A stretch of DNA of 50,098 bases, taken from the NCBI GenBank assembly GCA_001899715.1, contig MKWI01000018.1:92348-142445 (forward strand), written 5' to 3'. This stretch comes from Sphingobium sp. 66-54. Lineage in GTDB: Bacteria; Pseudomonadota; Alphaproteobacteria; Sphingomonadales; Sphingomonadaceae. The notes under the pieces were generated by a model. That model saw only the letters and a program-made list of their open reading frames with translations. It did not search any database and was not told where the DNA came from. The translations under genes and the position numbers were made by a program. This document shows, piece by piece, positions 17,101 through 23,146 of this stretch. The first letter of the stretch is position 1. The number at the start of each line of letters is the position of its first letter.

Positions 17101-17323
17101 CGTGTTCGGCGTGTTGCCGCTCGCGCTCTCGACCGGCGCGGGCGCCAACGGTCGCGTCGCCATCGGCACGGCAGTGGTCGGCGGCATGCTGACCGCGACG
17201 GTGCTGGCGATCTTCTTCATCCCGCTGTTCTTCGTCATCGTGCGCCGCGCCACGCGCGACGTGCTCAAGAAGCTGAGCGAGCGCATTCTGGCGCGCCACG
17301 CGCGGTCGACGGAGGCCGGGTGA
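14114..17323 (+). CDS. HAE1-family RND multidrug transporter (AcrB/MexB-like)
   Basis: This is the proton-driven inner-membrane pump of the tripartite system. The 1069-residue protein has the usual twofold plan: TM1 at the N terminus, a large periplasmic loop, TM2-6, TM7, a second loop and TM8-12. The proton-relay pair is at about residues 407-408 (GLLVDDAIVVVEN). The N-terminal FIDRPILAWVLA and the late GLAAKNAILMIEFAEQAE motif are typical of HAE1. A run of eight glycines lies around residues 629-636 in the porter domain. It overlaps the outer-membrane gene by one base. Confidence 0.95.
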   Translation: MLSRIFIDRPILAWVLATIVMLGGVGAIFSLPIAQYPDIAPPQVSINANYPGASAEAVQNSVTQVIEQSLNGIDGLLYFSSSSNSRGGANITVTFDKGTDPDVAQVQVQNQLQQIVPRLPQQVQQQGLRVRKSNPDQLLLIGVYDSSSRMTPQQVSDYLSSNIQDPLSRIEGVGDVNVFGAPNAMRIWLNPDRLASYQLMPGDVIAAVQAQNTEISAGQLGAEPTPPDQYLNVNVTAQSRLQTPEQFRAIVVKTLPNGATVHLSDVARVELGAESYNATIHVNGYPGAGLSFMLAPNADALTTAQRIKDRLAQMAKDFPPGFQYSFAQDTTAFIKLSISEVTKTLVEAIILVVLVMYLFLQNWRATLIPTIAVPVVLLGTFGVLYVAGFSINTLTLFGLVLSIGLLVDDAIVVVENVERLMAENPGMSAREATIESMREITMALIAIALVLSAVFMPMAFFGGSTGVIYRQFAITIVAAMALSVFVAIVLSPALTTNLLKPHLTPEERAARKQGWLAQRLPAWVPATRARLNRISADMSARYLVAIRKMVDHRGRALLGYGLVVLLLVVMFQRMPTGFLPNEDQGTGAVQFQLPTGATINRSKQVQKAIEDYFHTYEGHNIQTLFTIAGGGGGGGGTGQNQGRGFMMLVPWDERPGKDNTAEAITRRASQALSNLRDAEVFAVVPPPIRGLGQSTGFEVQLLNSGNLSPDAFEAAKDRLVAAARADPELAAIRVSELPAPSSLNVQLDHQKLAALGLSQSDVNTTLATAWGGRYVNDFVDAGRVKRVYVQGDAEFRTKPEDLSEWHVRGRNGEMTPFSSFATLSWSVAPSSLSRFNGIPSFQILGQAAPGYSSGEAMLRMDAHAAELPGVSLAYSGLSYQERLSSGQAPMLYALSLLVVFLFLAALYESWSIPIAVLLIVPLGLVGAVVAVTLRGLTNDIFLQIGLLTTMGLAAKNAILMIEFAEQAEKRGMRIIDAAVEGARLRLRPILMTSLAFVFGVLPLALSTGAGANGRVAIGTAVVGGMLTATVLAIFFIPLFFVIVRRATRDVLKKLSERILARHARSTEAG

Positions 17324-18726
17324 TGCGCGCGCTCCCCCTCACCGCCGCCCTGTTGCTCGGCGGCTGCACGCTCGCCCCGGCCTATGAGCGCGCTGCCGCA
17401 CCGGTGCCGGCAAGCTGGCCGGCGGGCGACGCCTATGCGCCTGCGGCCGATCTCGCCGGAGTAGCCAGCGCCAGCTATCGCGATCTGTTCCGTGACGAGC
17501 GGTTGCAGACCCTCGTCGCGCTTGCGCTCGACAACAACCGCGACCTGCGGCAGGCCGCCGCCAATATCGAGCGCGCCCGCGCCCAGGCCCGCATCCAGCG
17601 CGCCCAGTTGTTCCCGCAGATCGACGCCGGCGCGGACGTCACCCGCCGCTCGACCGAGGGCACGCCCGCCGCCACCAGCAGCTCGGCCGATCTCTCGATC
17701 ACCGCCTACGAGCTGGACGTGTTCGGCCGCCTGCGCTCGCTCTCCGATGCGGCGCGCAACGATTATCTCGCCAGCCAGGCCAATGCGCAGGCCGTCCGGC
17801 TCGCGCTGATCGGCGACATCGCGAACGCCTGGCTGGCCTATGCGGCGGACAGCAGCCTGCGCGAACTGAGCAGCGCGACGGTGGAGACCGCGCGGAAAAG
17901 CGTGGATCTGACCCAGGCGCGCCTCTCCGGCGGAATCGCTCCGCGCACCGACCTGCGGCAAGCGCAGACCATCCTCGCTACCGCGCAGTCGGACCTCGCC
18001 CGCGCCGTCACCGCGCAGGCGCAGGACCGTAACCTGCTGGAACTGCTCGTCGGCGCCCCGGTCGACGCCGCCCTGCTCCCCGAGGGGATCGAGCAGGCCG
18101 GGCCAACCATCGCCGAGCCTCCCGCCAGCCTCGCCAGCGACGTGCTGCTGCGCCGGCCAGACATCATGGCGGCCGAATATGCCCTGCGCGCCGCCAATGC
18201 CGAGATCGGCGCGGCGCGCGCGGCCCTGTTCCCGCGCATCACCCTTGGCGCGCTATTCGGTCTCGTCGGCACCTCGCTCGACGGGCTGTTCGGCAATGCC
18301 GGCTCGGAGGTGCGACAGGGCACGGCCGCGATCACCTGGCCGATCTTCTCGGGCGGCGCCGCGCGCGCGGGGGTGGACGCCAGCAAGGCCCAGCGCGACG
18401 CCCTGCTCGCCGCTTACGAGAAGGCGATCCAGACCGGCTATCGCGAGGTCGCCGACGCGCTCGCCCGCCGCGGCACCATCGACGACCAGCTCGGCGCCGA
18501 CCGGCTGCGCATCACCGCCGGCGAGGACGCCTACCGCCTCGCCGACGCGCGCTATCGCGGCGGCGTCGACAGCTTCCTGCAAGCGCTGGATGCGCAGCGC
18601 AGCTTCTACGCGGCGCAACGCAACCTCGTCGCGAGCGAGCTGGACGCCGCCACCAACCGCGTCACCCTCTACCGCGCGCTGGGTGGCGAGGACGCCATAA
18701 CCCCGCCGGCACCCGCGACCGAGTAG
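17323..18726 (+). CDS. Outer-membrane efflux lipoprotein (OprM/NodT family)
   Basis: The product has a lipoprotein signal (ALLLGGCTLAP, lipidated Cys at about residue 17). It then shows two tandem OEP repeats with long coiled-coil helices and amphipathic strands, as in TolC/OprM channels. NRDLRQAAANIERARAQ near residue 66 and LLRRPDIMAAEYALRAANAEIG near 272 are family hallmarks. ATG 17323 (TGATG overlap with the pump gene) is preferred over GTG 17320. It completes the efflux operon; the 270-base region after it carries repeats but no clear T-rich terminator. Confidence 0.93.
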   Translation: MRALPLTAALLLGGCTLAPAYERAAAPVPASWPAGDAYAPAADLAGVASASYRDLFRDERLQTLVALALDNNRDLRQAAANIERARAQARIQRAQLFPQIDAGADVTRRSTEGTPAATSSSADLSITAYELDVFGRLRSLSDAARNDYLASQANAQAVRLALIGDIANAWLAYAADSSLRELSSATVETARKSVDLTQARLSGGIAPRTDLRQAQTILATAQSDLARAVTAQAQDRNLLELLVGAPVDAALLPEGIEQAGPTIAEPPASLASDVLLRRPDIMAAEYALRAANAEIGAARAALFPRITLGALFGLVGTSLDGLFGNAGSEVRQGTAAITWPIFSGGAARAGVDASKAQRDALLAAYEKAIQTGYREVADALARRGTIDDQLGADRLRITAGEDAYRLADARYRGGVDSFLQALDAQRSFYAAQRNLVASELDAATNRVTLYRALGGEDAITPPAPATE

Positions 18727-18761
18727 GCGGGGTCGAGGACGAAAGGATGGCTCCTGAAATC

Positions 18762-18783
18762 CTCCCCGAGCTTGCTCGGAGAG
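18762..18783. repeat. CTCCCCGAGC-type palindrome
   Basis: CTCCCCGAG and CTCGGAGAG arms form a near-perfect hairpin. A related copy (CTCTCCGAG...CTTGGGGAG) is at 25132-25153 after the superoxide dismutase gene. Both lie downstream of stop codons. Confidence 0.55.
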
Positions 18784-18860
18784 TGGGAGCGGCGCAGCCG
18801 GTGGAGGGCAAACGCGCCCGCCCTCCCCGCCCCGGCTCACCCCATTAGAACTATGTGGTC

Positions 18861-18927
18861 CTGCGCAGGCAGGAGCCTATGGCGGAAGGGAGTTGCGGCT
18901 GTGCCTTGGACTCCTGCCTGTGCAGGA
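18861..18927. repeat. Inverted pair of GCGCAGGCAGGAG repeats
   Basis: CTGCGCAGGCAGGAGCC (18861-18877) and GACTCCTGCCTGTGCAGGA (18909-18927) are inverted copies of the same unit and can form a long imperfect hairpin. Related single copies lie at 7072 and 30157. No coding potential is visible between 18727 and 19000. Confidence 0.6.
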
Positions 18928-19000
18928 GCACAAGTCACTCCCAAACCCGTCACATCGTCCTGAAAAGCGGCATCTCTACCTTAAGCCGCTTCCTTCCGCT

Positions 19001-19423
19001 CTACTTCGCCCCTTCCCCCGCCAGCAGGCGCGTCGCCGTCTCGCGGATCAGCGCGATCATGTTGGGCAGCCCCTGGGTGCGGTTGGAGGAGAGCTGACGC
19101 TTGAGGTCGAACGGCACCAGTGCGCCTTCGATGTCGAACGCGGCGACCTGCGCCGGCGTGCGATCCTGCACGGTCAGCAGCACCAGCGCGATGATGCCCT
19201 TGGTGATCGCAGCGTTGCTGTCCGCCAGGAAATGCAGCGCGCCGTCGGCACGCCGGGTGGGGTAGACCCACACCGCCGCCGAGCAGCCGCGCACCAGCGT
19301 CGCGTCGGTCTTGAGCGCATCGGGCATGGGTTCAAGCGTGCGGCCGAGGTCGATCAGCAGGCGGTAGCGCTCGTCGCCTTCGAGCAACTCATAATCGTCC
19401 TGCACCTGTTGGAGCGTGGTCAT
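19001..19423 (-). CDS. sufE: SufE-family sulfur acceptor
   Basis: SufE takes persulfide sulfur from the cysteine desulfurase SufS and passes it to the SufB scaffold in Fe-S cluster assembly. The 140-residue protein has the active-site loop VRGCSAAVWV, with C47 as the persulfide cysteine, and the conserved NRTQGLPNMI near the C terminus. Its length matches the family (about 140). In-frame ATGs at 19429 and 19438 would add 2 or 5 residues; the shortest form is used because it matches usual SufE starts. No other suf gene is in the window, so it is an orphan copy. Confidence 0.9.
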   Translation of the reverse strand: MTTLQQVQDDYELLEGDERYRLLIDLGRTLEPMPDALKTDATLVRGCSAAVWVYPTRRADGALHFLADSNAAITKGIIALVLLTVQDRTPAQVAAFDIEGALVPFDLKRQLSSNRTQGLPNMIALIRETATRLLAGEGAK

Positions 19424-19543
19424 GGTCATGCCGCCCATATAGGCCGCTGCGCCCGCTGTGCCAGAAAAACACGCGCATCGCTCGGACCCGAGCTGGAGCA
19501 ACCAATCTCTCGAATGGAGAGCCGCCATCCACGCACATCGTCA

Positions 19544-19698
19544 AGCTGAGTTCGTTTCAGCATCCATGTTGCCGTTTGGAGTGGATCGCGACCAAATAGA
19601 CCTGCGCGCCCTGAGCGGAAGAGAGGTCTTCATCCGGCCGCAATCCCCTCCAGACCTGATTTTGAAAGGCAGGATGAATGCTGAAACAAGGTCAGCCT
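19544..19698. repeat. MITE-like inverted-repeat element in the sufE upstream gap
   Basis: The 321-base gap between 19423 and 19745 has no supported gene. It contains a 155-base element with about 24-base terminal inverted repeats: GCTGAGTTCGTTTCAGCATC near 19544, and the inverted match ATGCTGAAACAAGGTCAGCC ending near 19698, about 85 percent identical by eye. Short open frames inside it look like chance. The GCTGAAACGA core also appears at 764-786. It could be a miniature mobile element or a REP-type doublet. Confidence 0.6.
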
Positions 19699-19744
19699 GA
19701 TGTGCTCCCAAGCCCTCTCGAACGTCGCCCCAACGCACCCCCGC

Positions 19745-20008
19745 CTACAGGTCGATCCCGGCGGCGATCGCCTCCAGCTTGCGCACGCGCTCCTTCAGAT
19801 CCGCCACGTCGATGCGGGTGGCGGCGGTGAGCGGCGCGGGGCCTGCGCTCGCGGCGGCGCTCTGGCCGGCCACGATGTCCAGCTCGGCACGCTTGAGCGC
19901 CAGCCAGCCGTTCCAGCCCTTCAGCCCGGCATAAGCGAGGATGCCGATCCAGCCCGTCACGGTCAGCGCGATGGCGCCGTAATGAATGATGCTCAGCTCC
20001 GTCGTCAT
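19745..20008 (-). CDS. Small membrane protein at the distal end of the psp array
   Basis: The 87-residue protein has a single hydrophobic N-terminal segment (about residues 8-28), then a charged helix ending LKERVRKLEAIAAG. This last piece resembles the ..RV.VLERI.TD coiled-coil tail of its upstream neighbours, but is truncated. An AAGGG motif precedes the ATG. It follows the next gene by 39 bases on the same strand, so it is probably the last cistron of the psp transcript. No family name is recognised; the predicted place is the inner membrane with a cytoplasmic helix. Confidence 0.7.
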   Translation of the reverse strand: MTTELSIIHYGAIALTVTGWIGILAYAGLKGWNGWLALKRAELDIVAGQSAAASAGPAPLTAATRIDVADLKERVRKLEAIAAGIDL

Positions 20009-20047
20009 GACTCAGCCCTTTCTTGCATCTGCCCGGTCGGGCTCCAT

Positions 20048-20308
20048 TCAGTCTTTCTGCTTGAGTTTCTCGAACTCGCGGTCGAGCGCGCTGCTGCTGT
20101 CGGTCGCCAGCCGCTCCAGTACGGCGACGCGCTCCTTGAGCTGCTTCACCTCCGCGCGCAGCCGCTCGGCTTCCGGATCGGGCTGGCCCATGGGCCGGCC
20201 GACGAAGCGCTCGCCCCGGTGGGTGCGAACCACGCCGTATTTGGCGCGGATGACGCTGGCGATGGCACCGATCGCAACGATGGCGACGACCATTTCGAAT
20301 GGATTCAT
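20048..20308 (-). CDS. PspB-like small membrane protein, paralogue 4
   Basis: The 86-residue product starts MNPFEMVVAIVAIGAIASVI, a single membrane helix. A charged coiled coil follows, with KQLKERVAVLERLATDSSSA at about residues 55-74. The ERLATD motif is shared with the proteins at 20352, 20657 and 21065 and, more weakly, with PspB. ATG 20308 has a GGAGAA box at good spacing and is preferred over an upstream ATG at 20323. It is 43 bases from its upstream neighbour on the same strand. It probably sits in the inner membrane; the function is not known. Confidence 0.75.
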   Translation of the reverse strand: MNPFEMVVAIVAIGAIASVIRAKYGVVRTHRGERFVGRPMGQPDPEAERLRAEVKQLKERVAVLERLATDSSSALDREFEKLKQKD

Positions 20309-20351
20309 CTCAATTTCTCCCATGTCTTTCCGCGCCCTGGGCGCGCCAGTC

Positions 20352-20642
20352 TCAATGCTCGATCCGTCCCTGCACCGGTCGCTCGTCCAACTGGTCGATC
20401 TGCGCGGCGAGGTCGAAGCCCCTGTCGGTCACGATCCGCTCCAGCACGCGCACCCGCTGCTCCAGCCGCTCGGTCTGCGCCGCATATTGCGCCGCCCTCT
20501 CCGCCGTGCGGGAACCGAGCACCTCCAGTTCGCGCGCCCGCAGCCTGATCCGCTCCTTCTCGCGCGCCGACCACATGCCGGCCATAACCGGGATTCCGAT
20601 CGCGATGGTGACGATGGCGAGAACGAAGAAGGCTGCACCCAT
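20352..20642 (-). CDS. PspB-like small membrane protein, paralogue 3
   Basis: This is a 96-residue protein with one N-terminal membrane helix (about residues 3-22, AAFFVLAIVTIAIGIPVMAG), then a highly charged coiled coil. RVRVLERIVTDRGFDLAAQ near residue 63 is the shared tail motif. The arrangement of membrane helix, basic junction (SAREKERIRLRA) and heptad-rich helix is that of PspB, but the sequence identity to PspB is low. It has a GGAG ribosome binding site. It is separated from the upstream gene by only 14 bases, so it is almost certainly co-transcribed. Confidence 0.75.
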   Translation of the reverse strand: MGAAFFVLAIVTIAIGIPVMAGMWSAREKERIRLRARELEVLGSRTAERAAQYAAQTERLEQRVRVLERIVTDRGFDLAAQIDQLDERPVQGRIEH

Positions 20643-20656
20643 GATGTCCGCTCCTG

Positions 20657-20995
20657 CTAGTTGCTCGGGCCGCGCAGGCCCTCGATCTCGCGGGTGAGAT
20701 TAAGCGAGCTGTCGGTCACGATCCGCTCGACATTGGCGAGCCGGTCCTTGATCGCGCCCAGTTCCGCACGGAGCTGCGCATTCTCCTGACTGAGCAGGCG
20801 CACGCGCTCCACCGTCTCCTCGTTCTTCACCGGGTAGACGGCCTTGCCCCAGCTATTCTCCAGCGGATAGCCGTTGCGCACGCGTAGCCAGGTGTTGAAC
20901 ACCCAACCGCCGATGCTCATGAAGCCAAGCAGCAGGCCGCCGCCGATGATCCATGGCAGGTTGGGAATGATGGTGGCTGCGGCAAGATGGTCCAT
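20657..20995 (-). CDS. PspB-like small membrane protein, paralogue 2
   Basis: This 112-residue protein has a hydrophobic segment at about 8-32 (PNLPWIIGGGLLLGFMSIGG) followed by RVRNGYPLEN. The latter is nearly the same as the RARHGYPLED motif of the protein at 21065. The C-terminal half is a coiled coil with LANVERIVTDSSLNLTREIE. The GYPLE motif may mark the membrane exit. The upstream sequence GGGAACAGAC could serve as a ribosome binding site. Its position inside the psp array suggests a role in envelope stress. No named family is recognised. Confidence 0.75.
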   Translation of the reverse strand: MDHLAAATIIPNLPWIIGGGLLLGFMSIGGWVFNTWLRVRNGYPLENSWGKAVYPVKNEETVERVRLLSQENAQLRAELGAIKDRLANVERIVTDSSLNLTREIEGLRGPSN

Positions 20996-21064
20996 ATGTC
21001 TGTTCCCTGTTCCGGGGGCGCGGCGGACAGAAGGTTCGCGCGGCCCTGATGCTGTCCGTCCGTC

Positions 21065-21343
21065 TCAGCGCAGCGCCTCGATGGCGCGCGCGGTTCGGTC
21101 TGCCGGGTCGGTCGCGATCCGTTCGAGCACGGCGATCCGCTCCTCCAGCCGGCCGATCTGGTCCCTGAGCCGCCCGTTCTCGTCGCTCAGCAGCGCGATC
21201 TTGCGGTTGGTTTCAGGGTCTTCCCGGTAGGTCACGCCGCCCGCACCATCCTCCAGCGGATAGCCATGCCGCGCACGCACCCAGTTGTTGGCGAGCCAGG
21301 CCAGCGGGAACACGATCCCCAGCCCTATCCACCAAAATGCCAT
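21065..21343 (-). CDS. PspB-like small membrane protein, paralogue 1
   Basis: This is a 92-residue protein with an N-terminal membrane segment (WWIGLGIVFPLAWLANN), the RARHGYPLED motif at about 23-32, and a coiled coil ending LEERIAVLERIATDPADR. The tail is the clearest match to the PspB-type RL.TIERIV segment at 21758-22024. A GGGGAGACG box precedes the ATG. It lies 32 bases after pspC on the same strand. The most likely origin is duplication of a pspB-like gene, but this rests on motif likeness only. Confidence 0.77.
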   Translation of the reverse strand: MAFWWIGLGIVFPLAWLANNWVRARHGYPLEDGAGGVTYREDPETNRKIALLSDENGRLRDQIGRLEERIAVLERIATDPADRTARAIEALR

Positions 21344-21375
21344 ATCACGTCTCCCCGTTCCCCGTCAGCCGCGGC

Positions 21376-21756
21376 TCAGCGCAGCTTGTCGATTTCGTCG
21401 GCCAGGCGCGTGTTGCGGCTGGTGTAGAAGGTCTCGATGTCGGCCAGCCGGCGGTCGATGTCGCGGAACTTGCTGCGCACGTCGCGGGTCGAACGCGCCG
21501 GGTTGGTCCGCACGCCCTGCCAGAACTTCTCGTCGTCCTGGCTGGCGTAGAGGCCGCTCGGCTTCACGTCCGCCATCCAGGCGACGAGGTGATAGGCGAT
21601 GATCGTCCACGGGAAGGCGCCCATCAGGGTGACGAGCACCGCGCCGATGCGGACCCAGAGCACGTCGATCCCCGTATAGTCGGCTATGCCGGCGCAGACG
21701 CCCATCCATTTGCCGTTCTGCTTGTCGAGATAAAATTTGGTGCGGCGGGCGCTCAT
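21376..21756 (-). CDS. pspC: PspC-domain envelope stress membrane protein
   Basis: The 126-residue protein has the PspC domain at about residues 5-70 (KFYLDKQNGKWMGVCAGIADYTGIDVLWVRI split across strand and helix), with one or two membrane segments near 35-60. The C-terminal extension ends in a helix (DIDRRLADIETFYTSRNTRL) that echoes the LERI.TD tails of the neighbours. In enterobacteria PspB and PspC sense membrane stress and release PspA from PspF. ATG 21756 is chosen over 21774 because GGAGGAAGTGAG lies directly before it. The start is close to the pspB stop. Confidence 0.92.
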   Translation of the reverse strand: MSARRTKFYLDKQNGKWMGVCAGIADYTGIDVLWVRIGAVLVTLMGAFPWTIIAYHLVAWMADVKPSGLYASQDDEKFWQGVRTNPARSTRDVRSKFRDIDRRLADIETFYTSRNTRLADEIDKLR

Positions 21757-21757
21757 C

Positions 21758-22024
21758 TCACTTCCTCCGGTCAAAGCTGTAATCGTCGGCCTCCAATGAG
21801 CGGGCCGGACGAAAATCGGGATTGTCGGCGGCGACGATCCGCTCGATGGTCTGGAGGCGCTCCTCCAGCCGGCGGGCGAGGACGTGCATCTCGTCGAGCA
21901 GCCGCTCGTCCTCCTCGGTGATCCTGGGGGCCTGCTTCCACTTGGTAACGTAGTGGAAGATCAGCCAGGGCATGCCGATGAACAGCATGCCGCAGATGAA
22001 AATGGGGACGACCACGTCTTCCAT
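21758..22024 (-). CDS. pspB: Phage shock protein B
   Basis: This 88-residue protein has an N-terminal membrane helix (PIFICGMLFIGMPWLIFHYV, about 7-26) and a cytoplasmic coiled coil. The segment EDERLLDEMHVLARRLEERL, then TIERI, is a typical PspB pattern, and the length is close to the 75-90 residues usual for the family. It starts four bases after the pspA stop. With PspC it would form the inner-membrane sensor of envelope damage that recruits PspA. It is the founder pattern for the four to five similar proteins downstream. Confidence 0.9.
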   Translation of the reverse strand: MEDVVVPIFICGMLFIGMPWLIFHYVTKWKQAPRITEEDERLLDEMHVLARRLEERLQTIERIVAADNPDFRPARSLEADDYSFDRRK

Positions 22025-22027
22025 CGC

Positions 22028-22696
22028 TTAATCCTTCTTCGCCTGCGCGGCCTTGAGCGCCGCGAGTTCCGCCTCGACCTTGTCATTGGCCTGCAAATCG
22101 GCGATTTCCTGCTCCAGCGTCTTGGGCTGTGCGCCCAGGCTCATCGCATCGGCATGGCCTTCCGCCATGTCCACGCGGCGCTCCAGCATCTCGAAGCGGG
22201 CGAAGGCGTCGTGCACCTTCTCGCCGGCATACATCTCCCGCGCCCGCAGGCGATTCTGCGCGCTTTCCATGCGGGTGACGAGGCTGGTCTGCCGGGCGCG
22301 CGCCTCGCGCAGCTTGGCTTGCAGCTTGGCGATATCCTCCTCGGAGGCCCGCAGCGCCTCGTCGAGCACGCCGATCTGCTCCTTGAGCTGATCGGCCATG
22401 TCGGCGGCCTTCTGCTTCTCGACGAGGGCGGCCTTCGCCAGATCCTCGCGGTCCTTGGAGAGCGCCAGCTCGGCCTTCTCGGTCCAGCTCGTCTGCAAGG
22501 CGTCGAGCTTGGTGATGTGGCGGCGGATTTCCTTCTGGTCCGCGATGGTGCGGGCGGCGGATGCTCGCACCTCGACCAGAGTCTCCTCCATTTCGAGGAT
22601 GATCATGCGGATCATCTTCGCCGGGTCCTCCGCACGATCGAGCAGATCGGTCACGTTGGCGGCGATGATGTCGCGGGTGCGAGAGAAGATACCCAT
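22028..22696 (-). CDS. pspA: Phage shock protein A (PspA/IM30 family)
   Basis: PspA is a peripheral inner-membrane protein that protects damaged membranes as ESCRT-III-like scaffolds and inhibits PspF when not engaged. The 222-residue protein is almost wholly coiled coil. The N-terminal amphipathic helix is MGIFSRTRDIIAANVTDLLD, followed by the conserved EDPAKMIRMIILEMEETLVE near residue 27. Its length is the family norm (222 in E. coli). It lies downstream of a sigma54 promoter and a small leader gene. Confidence 0.97.
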   Translation of the reverse strand: MGIFSRTRDIIAANVTDLLDRAEDPAKMIRMIILEMEETLVEVRASAARTIADQKEIRRHITKLDALQTSWTEKAELALSKDREDLAKAALVEKQKAADMADQLKEQIGVLDEALRASEEDIAKLQAKLREARARQTSLVTRMESAQNRLRAREMYAGEKVHDAFARFEMLERRVDMAEGHADAMSLGAQPKTLEQEIADLQANDKVEAELAALKAAQAKKD

Positions 22697-22725
22697 GGGT
22701 TCGATACTCCAGTCAAGCGTTCAAG

Positions 22726-22759
22726 GTGCCGGGGCGGATGAGGGGCTTCCCGCCCCGGC
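22726..22759 (-). other. Stable intercistronic hairpin between the psp leader gene and pspA
   Basis: TGCCGGGGCGG (22726-22736) and CCGCCCCGGCA (22749-22759) form a perfect 11-pair, GC-rich stem with a 12-base loop. On the transcribed minus strand no T-run follows it, so it is unlikely to be a strong terminator. It could set the relative output of the small leader gene and pspA by stabilising or processing the RNA. Confidence 0.7.
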
Positions 22760-22773
22760 AGGATAGCGAGCCG

Positions 22774-22950
22774 TCAAGCAAGGGAGTTTGCCGACTCGCC
22801 GGTTGCATTGGCAAGTGTCGTCGTGGCCTGGCTCGTCGCCGATCCGGTGAAAGCGGGGGCCACCGCGCCCAGCACAGCCATGGTGCTGAACAGAAGCGTG
22901 AGAACAACGGCCGATACGCGGCTGCTGATGTCGTGGGTGAAGTGTGTCAT
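22774..22950 (-). CDS. Small secreted or membrane peptide, first cistron of the psp operon
   Basis: The 58-residue product begins MTHFTHDISSRVSAVVLTLL and has a hydrophobic core to about residue 34 ending AVAPAF. A Ser/Thr/Ala-rich tail without charges follows. It could be a cleaved signal peptide with a short exported tail, or a single-pass peptide. AGGAAG lies before the ATG at 22950. A longer in-frame form to 22989 would start inside the leader and has no ribosome site. It lies about 55 bases downstream of the expected start of the sigma54 transcript. I do not recognise the family. Confidence 0.65.
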   Translation of the reverse strand: MTHFTHDISSRVSAVVLTLLFSTMAVLGAVAPAFTGSATSQATTTLANATGESANSLA

Positions 22951-23016
22951 TGCGGTCTTCCTGATCCTTGGGCCTTCATTGGGGTCCACCTTTTGCGGTG
23001 GATTGCTTCATGCTCC

Positions 23017-23031
23017 GCAAGGCGCGTGCCA
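23017..23031 (-). promoter_or_regulatory. Sigma54 (-24/-12) promoter of the psp operon
   Basis: On the minus strand the sequence reads TGGCAC-GCGCC-TTGC, an exact match to the sigma54 consensus TGGCAC-N5-TTGC. It points into the small leader gene and pspA, and lies across from divergent pspF, the expected sigma54 activator. Transcription should start near 23005. Confidence 0.9.
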
Positions 23032-23077
23032 AATGCAGGAAAGGACGCAAATCAGCCGGTTTCAGACAGGGTATATT

Positions 23078-23125
23078 TCGACCACAAATATAGTCGATCT
23101 ATCGAATATTGCCAATCATTGGTGA
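23078..23125. promoter_or_regulatory. AT-rich region, candidate PspF upstream activating sites
   Basis: Between the sigma54 box and pspF lies an unusually AT-rich stretch containing the imperfect palindrome AATATAGTCGATCTATCGAA (extended by TATT), at about 60 bases from the -24 element. This is where activator and IHF sites sit in known psp promoters. The exact sites cannot be fixed by eye. Confidence 0.4.
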
Positions 23126-23146
23126 AAATCACTATTGTTGCGCGCC

